Assembly: GCA_964529795.1 (NCBI GenBank)
Contig: CAZGXM010000045.1
Coordinates: 1-21,147 of the forward strand
Length of the DNA: 21,147 nt
From: CAZGXM01 sp964529795
GTDB taxonomy: Bacteria; Bacillota; JADQBR01
Direction of reading: 5' to 3'
The notes beneath the pieces were generated by a model. The model was not told the DNA's origin. It saw only the letters and a program-made list of their open reading frames with translations, and did no database searches. Positions 7,174 through 15,158 of this stretch are shown here, piece after piece (positions within the stretch are counted from its first letter, which is position 1; every line of letters begins with the position of its first letter). The position numbers and the translations under genes are program-made.

Positions 7174-8730
7174 CTAAATATTTAATTGATTAAAGGCATC
7201 CCTGTCCCGGGAATTAATTTCCTTTTTCCTGATAATGGTATCAATGCGCAGAATGGCTTCCGCAACCTCCGCCGCTGCCTTCAGAGCATGCACTTTTACC
7301 AGCACCGGGTCCACCACACCTGACTGCCACATATCCGCCACTTCACCCCGGTCACAATCCAGCGCCAGGGAATCCGTGTCCCGGGCTGCCTGGGCCGCCA
7401 GCACATCTCCCAGTTTTTCCAGCGGGTTAAAACCGGCGTTAGCCACTATCTGGCTAAAAGGCTTTTTCAATGCCTCCAAAACGCAATCAATACCGTAAGC
7501 TGCCATGCCGCGCATTTCCCGGCGCAGTTGCTGTACCCTGACCATGGCAGCCAGCTCAATGGCCCCACCGCCGGGCACAATACCGGCCTTCAGCGCCGCC
7601 TGAACGGCACTGGCTGCATCCCGGGCAATCCTTTCCCTTTCACCCACAACTTCTTCCGTAGATGCACCCACCAAAATTGTGGCGGTAGGTTTGCCCTGCC
7701 CGCCCACAATATACGTTTGCTTTAACTGCTCATCTTCCCTGACCGCGGCCGCAAAGCCCAGGCAGCCTTGCAGCTCGGCAACAGGCTTATTCAAACCGGT
7801 ACGTTTAATCATCCTTGCCCCGGTATGCTCTGCCGCCCGGGCCAGTTCCTTGTGGGCAACCCGCTGCAGCACCATGATCCCGGCATCTGCCAACCGCTGT
7901 TCCGCCATGGGGATGACTCCCCGGTCGGTCAAAATTATTTTTACACCCATCTCAATTACTTTTTCGATGTTCTGCAGAAATTCTTCCCGGTACCGGTCCT
8001 GCCTGAGAAAGGCTTCGTTGGAATCGTTTGCATATTTTATTTCCTCGGGCTCCAGGGCATCATCAATTATCAACACTGTGGCGTTGTTTACTGCCGGCGG
8101 CATATGCGGGGACATGCGTTCCTTATTGATTATCAATCCCTGAAAAACCTGGTTATCCGCCCCCACCTGAGCCACAACCAGGTCAGCCAGACAAAAATGT
8201 TTTTGCCCCAGCTTTTCGGCAGTAAACCGTGCTGCTTCAATGGTCAGTTTGGCCACATCAGCGTTTTCCCGACCGGCAACCAGCGCCGTTTGAAACAGCA
8301 AACCATCATCGATTGTCACTTTCCGCGCCCGTTCATAAAAAAAATTAATGGCCTCGTCCACACCAGCCCGCATGCCTTCAATAATTTTAGCAACCGGCAC
8401 ACCCTTAGTGACCAGATCCGCCCCGGCAGAAATCAAACTACCCGCCATAATCGTGGCGGTGGTTGTACCGTCACCTATTTCCCTTTGCTGGTTGCGGGCA
8501 ACATTTACCAGCATCCGTGCAGCGGGATGGCCTGCTTCCATTAAATCCAGAATGGTGGCACCGTCATTTGTCACCACCACTTCTCCCTTTTTATCCACCA
8601 ACATGGTATCCATTCCCTTGGGGCCGAGAGTACCCTCCACGGCACCGGCAACGGCTTTAATGGCACTGGCATTCGTATGTAAAGCAGCGTAACGCTGCTC
8701 TGTTTCCGTATTATTGCCCTGATTAGGCAT
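7174..8730 (-). CDS. Group III (archaeal/thermosome-type) chaperonin, TCP-1/Cpn60 family
   Basis: A 518-residue chaperonin closer to archaeal thermosomes than to GroEL. ATPase motifs are intact: LGPKGMD at 35-41, NDGATI (55-60, D56), GDGTTT (86-91, D87), the catalytic aspartate in RDAASA (D371) and the nucleotide-loop VPGGGA (385-390). The apical domain has the Group II/III layout, with a long helical segment after LEPEEI (about 226-262) that forms a built-in lid, so no GroES partner would be needed. The C-terminus lacks the GGM tail of GroEL. In bacteria such proteins are called Group III chaperonins and are reported from Carboxydothermus hydrogenoformans within the dnaK operon, exactly as here. 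The start ATG follows GGAGG at 9 nt. It lies 42 bp after hrcA and 15 bp before grpE. Ring size and substrates cannot be read from sequence. Confidence 0.94.
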   Translation of the reverse strand: MPNQGNNTETEQRYAALHTNASAIKAVAGAVEGTLGPKGMDTMLVDKKGEVVVTNDGATILDLMEAGHPAARMLVNVARNQQREIGDGTTTATIMAGSLISAGADLVTKGVPVAKIIEGMRAGVDEAINFFYERARKVTIDDGLLFQTALVAGRENADVAKLTIEAARFTAEKLGQKHFCLADLVVAQVGADNQVFQGLIINKERMSPHMPPAVNNATVLIIDDALEPEEIKYANDSNEAFLRQDRYREEFLQNIEKVIEMGVKIILTDRGVIPMAEQRLADAGIMVLQRVAHKELARAAEHTGARMIKRTGLNKPVAELQGCLGFAAAVREDEQLKQTYIVGGQGKPTATILVGASTEEVVGERERIARDAASAVQAALKAGIVPGGGAIELAAMVRVQQLRREMRGMAAYGIDCVLEALKKPFSQIVANAGFNPLEKLGDVLAAQAARDTDSLALDCDRGEVADMWQSGVVDPVLVKVHALKAAAEVAEAILRIDTIIRKKEINSRDRDAFNQLNI

Positions 8731-8772
8731 GATTCCAAACCTCCAAACCTCTCACGAATAATGGCTCCAGGG

Positions 8773-9789
8773 TTAATAATATTCCTTCAGTACATTGGAC
8801 AAATTCCCGGTCACCAGTTTCACCAGGGCCACCGCCTTGGAATAAGTCATTCTGGTGGGACCGAGAAGGCCGATGGTACCCGTCGGTTCCCCGTCGATGT
8901 AATAAGTTGCAGTAATGATGCTGCACTGGTCAATACCCTGCTGTTTATTTTCTCCACCAATCTTAATTGTTAACCCCGTACCGGCGTTATCCAACAGCAG
9001 TTGTCTGACCATGGACTCTTCCTCCAGACTGCTGAGCAATAGCCTCACTTTCTCTATATCCCGAAACTCAGGCTGGTTCAAGATATTTACAGTTCCGTCC
9101 AGGTAAATCTCTCCCCCGGAATAGCTGGTAAGGATATCAATGATTTTTTGTACCACCATTTTTTCCTGTACCAATTCCCGGTATATTTCTTGGAGAGTAT
9201 CTTCCCGCAACTGTTGGATAGCATAGCCTTCAAGCTTATGATATAAGACGTTGTTAATCCGCTCCAAATCCGCTGTACTGATATCTTCAGGTATCCCAAC
9301 AGTCCTGTGCTGTACCAGTCCCCCCTGGAAGACAATCACCAGTAAGGCCTTGCCCGGAGACAACGTCAGCAGCCTTACATGCTTCAAATAGTTCCGTTTT
9401 ACCTGGGGTCCCATTACCAGTGCCACGTAGTTGGTAATATGCGACAATAACCGCCCGGTGCGCTCAATCACCTGCTCAATTTGTTCCACTTTTTCCGCAT
9501 AGCGCTTCCTTACGTAAGCTATTTCCCGGGGACTCAACTGGTAATTCTCCATCAAACAATCCACGTAATAACGATACCCCTTATCCGAGGGTACCCGCCC
9601 TGCGGAAGTATGCGGCTGTTCAATCAACCCCAGTTCTTCCAGGTCGGACATTTCGTTACGGATAGTAGCCGGGCTTACTCCAAGGTCGTACTTGCGCGCA
9701 ATGGTTCTGGAACCAACGGGTTCGGCCGTTTCAATGTAGCTCTTAATAATGGCCTCTAAAATCTCCTTTTTACGTTGATCCATGCGCAT
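8773..9789 (-). CDS. hrcA: heat-inducible transcription repressor HrcA
   Basis: Repressor of class I heat-shock genes; it binds CIRCE operators as a dimer. The N-terminal winged helix is clear (residues about 1-75, with YIETAEPVGSRTIARKYDLG, VSPATIRNEMSDLEELG and the wing HTSAGRVPSDKGYRYYVD). A GAF-like central domain and a C-terminal dimerisation region follow; 338 residues is the usual size. AAGGTG sits 5 nt before the chosen ATG; the second ATG, two codons in, is also possible. The gene is first in its operon, immediately downstream of a sigma-A promoter and a CIRCE box, so it represses itself. In Bacillus, HrcA needs GroEL to stay active. No groEL is visible in this window, while a Group III chaperonin is the very next gene. 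Confidence 0.97.
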   Translation of the reverse strand: MRMDQRKKEILEAIIKSYIETAEPVGSRTIARKYDLGVSPATIRNEMSDLEELGLIEQPHTSAGRVPSDKGYRYYVDCLMENYQLSPREIAYVRKRYAEKVEQIEQVIERTGRLLSHITNYVALVMGPQVKRNYLKHVRLLTLSPGKALLVIVFQGGLVQHRTVGIPEDISTADLERINNVLYHKLEGYAIQQLREDTLQEIYRELVQEKMVVQKIIDILTSYSGGEIYLDGTVNILNQPEFRDIEKVRLLLSSLEEESMVRQLLLDNAGTGLTIKIGGENKQQGIDQCSIITATYYIDGEPTGTIGLLGPTRMTYSKAVALVKLVTGNLSNVLKEYY

Positions 9790-9804
9790 GTTCTCACCTT
9801 CTTG

Positions 9805-9831
9805 TTAGCACTCGTCCTTGTTGAGTGCTAG
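9805..9831 (-). promoter_or_regulatory. CIRCE operator (HrcA binding site)
   Basis: TTAGCACTC, nine spacer bases, then GAGTGCTAG. The match to the CIRCE consensus is complete except for the last base. It lies between the -10 box and the hrcA ribosome binding site, so it would be in the transcribed leader, the classic arrangement for hrcA-dnaK operons. It is the only CIRCE I found in the window. Confidence 0.97.
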
Positions 9832-9844
9832 TTTTTACACCTAA

Positions 9845-9873
9845 AAAATATCATTAAGCCCGCAGTTTGTCAA
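9845..9873 (-). promoter_or_regulatory. sigma-A promoter of the hrcA-cpn-grpE-dnaK operon
   Basis: On the coding strand: perfect -35 TTGACA (9868-9873), 17-bp spacer, -10 TATTTT (9845-9850). Predicted transcription starts near 9838, a few bases before the CIRCE, giving a leader of about 50 nt to the hrcA start. Confidence 0.8.
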
Positions 9874-9918
9874 GAGACATTGAGCGGTGATGCGGTACGA
9901 TTGAACTTTAGCCTACAG

Positions 9919-11055
9919 TCAGACAAAAGCCACAAAAACCTCGTTGGCAATGGGGAAAGCGCCCTTGGTAAGGCTGAGACGACCGTGGTTTTCCGTTAAC
10001 AGCCCCTGGTTCGTTAACTTTTTCACCTGCTCCCCAAAAACTTCGGCTATTGACAGTCCAAAACGCTGTTGGAACCGCCGCCGGGACACTCCTTCCGCCA
10101 GGCGCAAGCCCATGATCATGGTTTCGGCCATTTCCTCCCGTACTGTCAGGGAGAGATACTCTTTCCGGGGAAAAACACCTTTATTTATATTATGAATATA
10201 TTCGTCCAGACTGGCGGTATTCGTCCAGCGGCAACGACCTTTAAAGGAAGCGGCTGCCACACCAATGCCCAAGTACGGCTGCATGCGCCAGTAAGCCAGG
10301 TTGTGCCGAGCCTGAAAACCCTTTAAGGCAAAATTGGAAATCTCATAATGTTCATAGCCCGCATTCTCAAGGTATTCCGACGCCAGTTGGTACATGTCCG
10401 CCTGATCGTCTTCCCCGGGCAGCTGCAACTTTTTTTCTGCCAGTAAACGCCCCCAGGGAGTGACTGCAGATAATTTCAAGCCGTATAAAGAAAGGTGATT
10501 GGGTTCAAGAGCGGCTGCCCTGCCAAGAGTTTGCCGCCAGCTTGTGAGATTTTGCCCCGGCAACCCGTAAATCAGATCCAAACCAAGGTTGTCAAAGCCG
10601 GCACGGCGGGCCCGGCGCACTGTTCGCGTTACATCCTCCCAGGTGTGGCGCCGGCCCATTTCCCGAAGCAGCCGGTCCGACGCAGCCTGCGCCCCGATGG
10701 AAAGCCGGTTTATGCCCAAGCGGCGATAAAACTGCAGCTTGCTTTCGTCCAAAGTCTCAGGGTTGGCCTCCAGGGTAATTTCAGCGCCGGCAGCAAGAAT
10801 AAAAAAAGCGGTCAGTCCTCTGAAAACGGCCTCAAAAAAATCTCCCGGCAGGACACTGGGGGTACCCCCGCCGAAATAGACCGTGTCCAAGGTAAGCGGG
10901 CCGTAGTCCCGGCTGAGCAGTCTCATTTCCCCACCCAAAGCCGTTACATAGTCCGGGATTCGCTTTTTACAGTCCTTTACGGAAAAAGAGACAAAATCAC
11001 AGTAACGGCACTTGGCAGTGCAAAACGGTATGTGGATGTAGAGCGAAATTTCCAT
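9919..11055 (-). CDS. hemW: heme chaperone HemW (radical SAM, HemN-like)
   Basis: Radical SAM protein of 378 residues formerly annotated as oxygen-independent coproporphyrinogen III oxidase. The cluster motif is C12-x3-C16-x2-C19 (CTAKCRYCDF), followed by GGGTP (62-66), LEANPE and LDLIYGLPGQ. The heme-binding signature HNLAYW (HNxxYW) is at 251-256, and the fourth cysteine of the true oxidase HemN (CxxxCxxCxC) is replaced by F21. Both point to HemW, which binds and transfers heme, rather than HemN. The start ATG follows AGGGG at about 9 nt. That purine run lies in a degenerate 43-bp block shared with dnaJ. It follows lepA by 100 bp with no terminator, as in Bacillus lepA-hemW-hrcA, and probably shares the lepA transcript. 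Confidence 0.93.
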   Translation of the reverse strand: MEISLYIHIPFCTAKCRYCDFVSFSVKDCKKRIPDYVTALGGEMRLLSRDYGPLTLDTVYFGGGTPSVLPGDFFEAVFRGLTAFFILAAGAEITLEANPETLDESKLQFYRRLGINRLSIGAQAASDRLLREMGRRHTWEDVTRTVRRARRAGFDNLGLDLIYGLPGQNLTSWRQTLGRAAALEPNHLSLYGLKLSAVTPWGRLLAEKKLQLPGEDDQADMYQLASEYLENAGYEHYEISNFALKGFQARHNLAYWRMQPYLGIGVAAASFKGRCRWTNTASLDEYIHNINKGVFPRKEYLSLTVREEMAETMIMGLRLAEGVSRRRFQQRFGLSIAEVFGEQVKKLTNQGLLTENHGRLSLTKGAFPIANEVFVAFV

Positions 11056-11063
11056 GTCGGCGC

Positions 11064-11106
11064 ACCCCTGTAATAGAAGTGGCAGGTACGAGGTGAGATG
11101 TGGGAA
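11064..11106. repeat. degenerate 43-bp intergenic block, copy B (upstream of hemW)
   Basis: This stretch begins 9 bp upstream of the hemW ATG and aligns without gaps to 4536-4578 at 29 of 43 positions. The matching cores are ACCCC, AATAG, AGTG/GTG, CGAGG and a terminal GGAA/CGAA. On the coding strand it reads as imperfect CTCG/CACTTC units followed by CTATTACAGGGGT, whose G run forms the hemW ribosome binding site. Confidence 0.45.
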
Positions 11107-11155
11107 AACACATTTGCATCAATCGCCCCGGTGCCTTCCTGGAAACAGGTTATCA

Positions 11156-12958
11156 CTAATCAATACTCAATACGGCCATGAAAGCTTCCTGGGGTATTTC
11201 CACGTTTCCTACCTGTTTCATCCGTTTTTTGCCTTCCTTTTGCTTCTCCAAAAGCTTCCTTTTCCGGGTAACATCGCCGCCATAACATTTATCCAGGACA
11301 TTTTTCCGCAGCGCCTTGACAGTCACCCGAGCAATCACCTTGTTACCGATTGCTGCCTGAATAGGTATTTCGAACATCTGCCTGGGGATAAGTTCCTTGA
11401 GTTTGCCGGTGAGACTCCGTCCCCGGTGGTAGGCCTTGTCGCGGTGAACAATACAGGACAGAGCATCCACCACCTCACCGTTAATCAGGATATCCAGTTT
11501 GACCAGGTCGGTTTCCCGGCAACCGGCCAACTCATAATCCAAAGAGGCATAACCCCGGGTACGGGATTTCAACTGGTCATAGAAGTCAAAAATAATTTCA
11601 CCCAAAGGCAGGTAATAGGTTAAAATCACCCGTAACTCGGAAAGATATTCCATGGTCTCATACTGACCGCGCTTTTCCTGGCATAATTCCATGACCGGTC
11701 CGACATAATCGTGAGGTACCATGATGGTTGCCTTGACAAAGGGTTCAGCTATTTTTCCCACTTCCGCCATAACCGGCAGGTTGGTGGGATTGTCGATGTT
11801 TACCACCTGGCCGTTGGTTTTGGTCACCTTATAAATAACATTGGGCGCGGTGGTGATGAGATTAATCTTATATTCCCGTTCCAGGCGCTCCTGAACAATC
11901 TCCATATGCAGCAAGCCCAGAAAACCGCAGCGGAAACCAAATCCCAGGGCGATAGAGGTTTCCGGCTCAAAAACCAGGGATGCGTCGTTGAGCTGCAACC
12001 GCTCCAGAGCATCCCGCAGGTCCTCGTAGTCATTGCTGTCCACGGGAAACAACCCGCAAAACACCATGGGAGTGGCCTTGCGATAACCGGGCAAGGGTTT
12101 TTCCGCACCGTTCCTGGCTGAGGTAATGGTATCGCCTACCCGGGTATCCCGCACGTTCTTACAACTGGCACTGAGAAACCCTACTTCCCCTGCCGACAGA
12201 GAATCCACAATCTTCATGGCCGGAGTAAAGACGCCTACCTCGTTCACCTCAAAGACCTTGCCGGAAGACATCATCTTTATCTCCATTCCCTTTGCAACCC
12301 TGCCGTCAACCACACGTATGTAAGGAATGGCTCCTTTATAGGAATCAAAATGCGAGTCAAAAATCAATGCCCTGAACGGCTTGTTCACGTCAGCCGGCGG
12401 CGGCGGGATGCGTTGGACGATGGCAGTAAGAATTTCATCAATCCCCTGGCCGGTTTTTGCCGACGCCAGGACCACTTCCTCCGCATTGATACCGATAATA
12501 TCTTCCAATTCCCTGATCACTCCCTCGGGATTGGCACTGGGGAGATCAATCTTATTAATAACCGGGATTATTTCCAAATCGTGTTCCATGGCCAGGTAAA
12601 CATTGGCCAAAGTCTGGGCCTGGATGCCCTGGGCCGCATCCACCACCAGCAGCGCCCCCTCACAGGCCGCCAAACTGCGGGACACCTCGTAGGAAAAATC
12701 CACATGGCCGGGAGTATCAATTAAATTGAGCTGGTACTCCTTTCCATCGGTAGCAGCATAGTTCAACCGCACGGCCTGGAGTTTAATGGTGATACCCCGC
12801 TCCCGTTCCAAATCCATTTGGTCCAAAACCTGTTCAGTCATTTCCCGTTCCGTCAGGGCACCGGTACGTTCCAGCAGTCTGTCTGCCAGGGTGGATTTGC
12901 CGTGGTCTATATGGGCAATTATGCAGAAATTACGGATGTTATTTTGCCGGTTTGTCAT
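11156..12958 (-). CDS. lepA: elongation factor 4 (LepA), translational GTPase
   Basis: Ribosome-associated GTPase, 600 residues, full length. GTPase motifs: G1 AHIDHGKST (15-23), the switch I region ERERGITI (about 51-58), G3 DTPGH (81-85) and G4 NKID (135-138). EF-G-like domains II, III and V follow. The LepA-specific C-terminal domain contains the YHRGRSLTGKLKELIPRQMFEIPIQAAIG stretch (quoted here only by its ends, YHRGRS and QAAIG) and ends KKRMKQVGNVEIPQEAFMA. ATG follows AGGGG at about 8 nt. It has its own sigma-A promoter at the murJ 3' end and is followed by hemW. EF4 has been implicated in 30S assembly and in coping with stalled or mistranslocated ribosomes. Confidence 0.97.
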   Translation of the reverse strand: MTNRQNNIRNFCIIAHIDHGKSTLADRLLERTGALTEREMTEQVLDQMDLERERGITIKLQAVRLNYAATDGKEYQLNLIDTPGHVDFSYEVSRSLAACEGALLVVDAAQGIQAQTLANVYLAMEHDLEIIPVINKIDLPSANPEGVIRELEDIIGINAEEVVLASAKTGQGIDEILTAIVQRIPPPPADVNKPFRALIFDSHFDSYKGAIPYIRVVDGRVAKGMEIKMMSSGKVFEVNEVGVFTPAMKIVDSLSAGEVGFLSASCKNVRDTRVGDTITSARNGAEKPLPGYRKATPMVFCGLFPVDSNDYEDLRDALERLQLNDASLVFEPETSIALGFGFRCGFLGLLHMEIVQERLEREYKINLITTAPNVIYKVTKTNGQVVNIDNPTNLPVMAEVGKIAEPFVKATIMVPHDYVGPVMELCQEKRGQYETMEYLSELRVILTYYLPLGEIIFDFYDQLKSRTRGYASLDYELAGCRETDLVKLDILINGEVVDALSCIVHRDKAYHRGRSLTGKLKELIPRQMFEIPIQAAIGNKVIARVTVKALRKNVLDKCYGGDVTRKRKLLEKQKEGKKRMKQVGNVEIPQEAFMAVLSID

Positions 12959-12994
12959 AAATCAAACCCCTTCAGACTTAGGTTAACTTGTACT

Positions 12995-13023
12995 ATTATA
13001 GCACCTGTTACCGGGGTCATCAA
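12995..13023 (-). promoter_or_regulatory. sigma-A promoter of lepA(-hemW)
   Basis: -35 TTGATG (13018-13023), 17-bp spacer, perfect -10 TATAAT (12995-13000). The -35 box overlaps the murJ stop codon. The predicted leader is about 30 nt before the lepA ATG. Confidence 0.75.
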
Positions 13024-14597
13024 CCGGCAGCGCTGTCCCGCCGGGCAAAACGCCTTTTAAAAATGTCCCTGACCATTTCCGCCTCCTCCAACCGGAACAG
13101 CAGCGCCACGCCACCATAGACCAGTACTCCCACTACCACCGCCGCCACTACCTGCACCAGCTGGTTGGCTTTGCTGGATAAGTCCAGTACCCGCTCCAAA
13201 TAGGCTGCGGTAAAGAAGCTGGCCCCACCCATAATTATGGAAGAAAAAAGACTGATGGTAAAAGAAGAAACCATCTGGCGGCCATTAATGACGCCAATCT
13301 TGAGACGCAGCGCCGCCAGCAGCACCAGCATGTTAAAAATACCGGCAACAGAGTAGGCTAAAGCCAGGCCGCCGTGTGCCAGTGGTTTTATCAGTAAGAA
13401 GTTCAAGGCAATATTGATGGCAATGGTTATCACTCCGGCGGTTACCGGCGTGCGGGTATCCTGCAGGGCATAAAAAACCCGGTTGAGCACCTGGTTGGCA
13501 GAATAGGCAAAAAGACCAAAGGAATAAAAAAACAGCGCCTCGGCAATGGCCAACGTATCCCGGTGGGTGAAAAGCCCCCATTCAAACAGCACCCGAATGA
13601 TGGGAGTGCGCAGCGCCACCAATCCTGCAGCGGCAGGCAGGGTGAGAAATACCACCGAGCGGACACCCAGCGACATGGTCCGTTTAAAGGCTTCGTTCTC
13701 CTGCAAAGCGGCATGGGCGGTCAAGGTGGGGAAAACAGCTACTGCCACAGCAATACCAAAAATACCAATAGGAAGCTGCATCAATCTCTGTCCCGCGGCC
13801 AGTGCGGCCACAATCCCCGGCGCCAGGGTACTGGCCAGGTTTTGATTGACAAACAGGTTAAACTGGCTCACGGACAAACCTACCAGCACCGGGAGCATCA
13901 GCACGGCAATTTTTTTTGCTTCCGGATGCTTGATATTCCAGGACGGCCGGTAACGCAGTCCCAAGCGTACCAGCGCGGGCACCTGCACACCGAAATTCGT
14001 CATGGCCCCCACCACGACGCCAATGGAAAAACCGGCAATGCCGAAGTAAGGCTGGAGCAGTAACCCGACAACAATAATGGCCAGGTTATAAAGCACCGAC
14101 CCCAGTGCCGGGGAAAAGAAATGCTTGTAAGAGTTCAGTATGCCAGTGGAAATTCCGTTTAAGGCCATAAAAAAAGCCTGAAAAAACATAATCCGTGTCA
14201 GGGATACGGTAAGTGTAAAACTTTCTCCCTTAAAGCCCGGCACCAGCAGCGCAATCAACTGCGGGGTGAAAATCATGCCAATGGTAATGCCCACCACCAT
14301 CAGCACCATGATGACGTTTAAGACAATACTGGCCGTGTACCACGCTTCCTCTTCCCGTTCTTTGGCCACCAAACTGCTGATAACAGGTATAAAGGCGGAA
14401 CTGAGGGCCCCGCCTACCAGCAGCATATATAAAAAGTCGGGAATGGAAAACGCCGCCCGGTATGCATCGGTAATACGGTTTTGGCCAAATTGGGCGTAAA
14501 TAATCACATCCCTGAGATAGCCCAGGACCCGTGAAATTACCATGGCCACCATTATCATACCTGCGGCCTGTGCCACACCACCTTTTTTCCCTGCCAT
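13020..14597 (-). CDS. murJ: lipid II flippase MurJ (MviN/MOP superfamily)
   Basis: Polytopic membrane protein of 525 residues with the many hydrophobic helices expected for the 14-segment MurJ fold. It moves lipid-linked peptidoglycan precursor across the cytoplasmic membrane. The MviN N-terminus is recognisable (AAGMIMVAMVISRVLGYLRD, then the segment with AFSIPDFLYMLL and GALSSAFIPV). Later family stretches include QLPIGIFGIAVAVAVFPTL, FYALQDTRTPV and a basic cytoplasmic C-terminus. Start ATG 14597 follows GAGGT at about 7 nt. It sits between a small exported protein and lepA, with its own extended -10 promoter. It could also act on related lipid-linked glycans, since sporulating Firmicutes often have several MOP flippases; MurJ is the best name on sequence alone. 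Confidence 0.9.
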   Translation of the reverse strand: MAGKKGGVAQAAGMIMVAMVISRVLGYLRDVIIYAQFGQNRITDAYRAAFSIPDFLYMLLVGGALSSAFIPVISSLVAKEREEEAWYTASIVLNVIMVLMVVGITIGMIFTPQLIALLVPGFKGESFTLTVSLTRIMFFQAFFMALNGISTGILNSYKHFFSPALGSVLYNLAIIVVGLLLQPYFGIAGFSIGVVVGAMTNFGVQVPALVRLGLRYRPSWNIKHPEAKKIAVLMLPVLVGLSVSQFNLFVNQNLASTLAPGIVAALAAGQRLMQLPIGIFGIAVAVAVFPTLTAHAALQENEAFKRTMSLGVRSVVFLTLPAAAGLVALRTPIIRVLFEWGLFTHRDTLAIAEALFFYSFGLFAYSANQVLNRVFYALQDTRTPVTAGVITIAINIALNFLLIKPLAHGGLALAYSVAGIFNMLVLLAALRLKIGVINGRQMVSSFTISLFSSIIMGGASFFTAAYLERVLDLSSKANQLVQVVAAVVVGVLVYGGVALLFRLEEAEMVRDIFKRRFARRDSAAG

Positions 14598-14637
14598 AAA
14601 AATTACCTCGTTCCCGCTCCGTGTTCAGCACTGCCTC

Positions 14638-14646
14638 ATTATACCA
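14638..14646 (-). promoter_or_regulatory. extended -10 promoter of murJ
   Basis: TGG-TATAAT on the coding strand, with TATAAT at 14638-14643 and the TGn extension at 14644-14646. The -35 region at 17 bp is weak (TTTTCC), as tolerated with an extended -10. It overlaps the stop codon of the preceding small gene and gives a leader of about 34 nt. Confidence 0.55.
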
Positions 14647-15025
14647 TCTCCCGGGCAGAGGGAAAAGCCTTCCCTAACTTCTTGCCGGTCGCAGTCCCGT
14701 CAAAACCCGAAGAACCTTCCGCAAGTAACTGCCTTAACAACTTTCTTACATCAGCGGGTACCTGCCGGAAAAGCTCTTTAGTGAAATAGTAATATTTCTT
14801 GCCAACCTGTTCAAGCCCTATCAAAACTTTCTGAGCCTCTTGGGGGAAAGTAACTCTGTAACCGTTCCCCAAAGCGGCAACGGTAAAATCCCGGTACGTC
14901 AGACTAAATGCCAGTACACTACCGGGTGTAGCAGCGGTAATTTGTCTTGTCTCCGCCGCCGTCTTATTTAAGCCCCATAATGCCAGATAACACACCAGCA
15001 CTACCAGCAGCACTTTTTTAAGCAC
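14639..15025 (-). CDS. hypothetical exported or membrane-anchored protein, 128 residues
   Basis: I do not recognise this family. The protein starts MLKK followed by a hydrophobic stretch (residues about 5-19, VLLVVLVCYLALWGL), so it has a signal peptide or N-terminal anchor with the rest outside the membrane. The remainder is a small mixed domain with a Tyr-rich patch (KKYYYF) and a basic, polar C-terminus. It has no cysteine in a lipobox position that I would trust. The start is GTG 15025, set by GGAGGTG 7 nt upstream; an ATG overlapping it is in another frame. It lies between spoIIP and murJ, where Bacillus has the small membrane gene yqxA, but I see no convincing similarity. A role in sporulation or envelope biology is only inferred from its neighbours. 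Confidence 0.75.
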   Translation of the reverse strand: MLKKVLLVVLVCYLALWGLNKTAAETRQITAATPGSVLAFSLTYRDFTVAALGNGYRVTFPQEAQKVLIGLEQVGKKYYYFTKELFRQVPADVRKLLRQLLAEGSSGFDGTATGKKLGKAFPSAREMV

Positions 15026-15120
15026 ATCCTGTCACCTCCAATTATACCATTGCCTATTTTGCCCGCTGTTATGTGCTGCTGGTAATAGTAACCAATTTTC
15101 ATAAAAAATACATGTAGCCA

Positions 15121-15150
15121 TAGAAGGCCGGTGATACCACCGGCCTTCTA
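15121..15150 (-). terminator. strong hairpin after spoIIP
   Basis: Perfect 13-bp stem (15121-15133 with 15138-15150, core GAAGGCCGGTG) and 4-nt loop, 8 bp after the spoIIP stop. The U-rich stretch (TATTTTTT) comes about 11 nt later rather than directly after the stem, so it may be an imperfect intrinsic terminator or an mRNA 3'-end stabiliser. Confidence 0.6.
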
Positions 15151-15158
15151 TTATTCCG

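Noticed and set aside
7768..8544. Long 258-codon frame opposite the chaperonin gene.
   Set aside because: It is entirely antisense to a complete conserved gene, and its translation shows no domain or signal.
7174..8730. Horizontal insertion of the chaperonin by a recent mobile element.
   Set aside because: There are no terminal repeats, transposase remnants or obvious composition break; spacing and ribosome binding sites match the rest of the operon.
9919..11055. Annotation as coproporphyrinogen III oxidase HemN.
   Set aside because: The HNLAYW motif, the loss of the fourth cysteine in CxxxCxxCxC, and the lepA-hrcA neighbourhood all fit HemW.
11073..11155. Terminator between lepA and hemW.
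   Set aside because: Only short stems (for example ATGTG/CACAT) without a following T run are present; read-through is more likely.
15041..15049. TGG-TATAAT upstream of the 128-residue gene as its promoter.
   Set aside because: Transcription would start at about 15034, inside the ribosome binding site and some 9 nt from the start codon, which would destroy that site; the -35 region is also poor.
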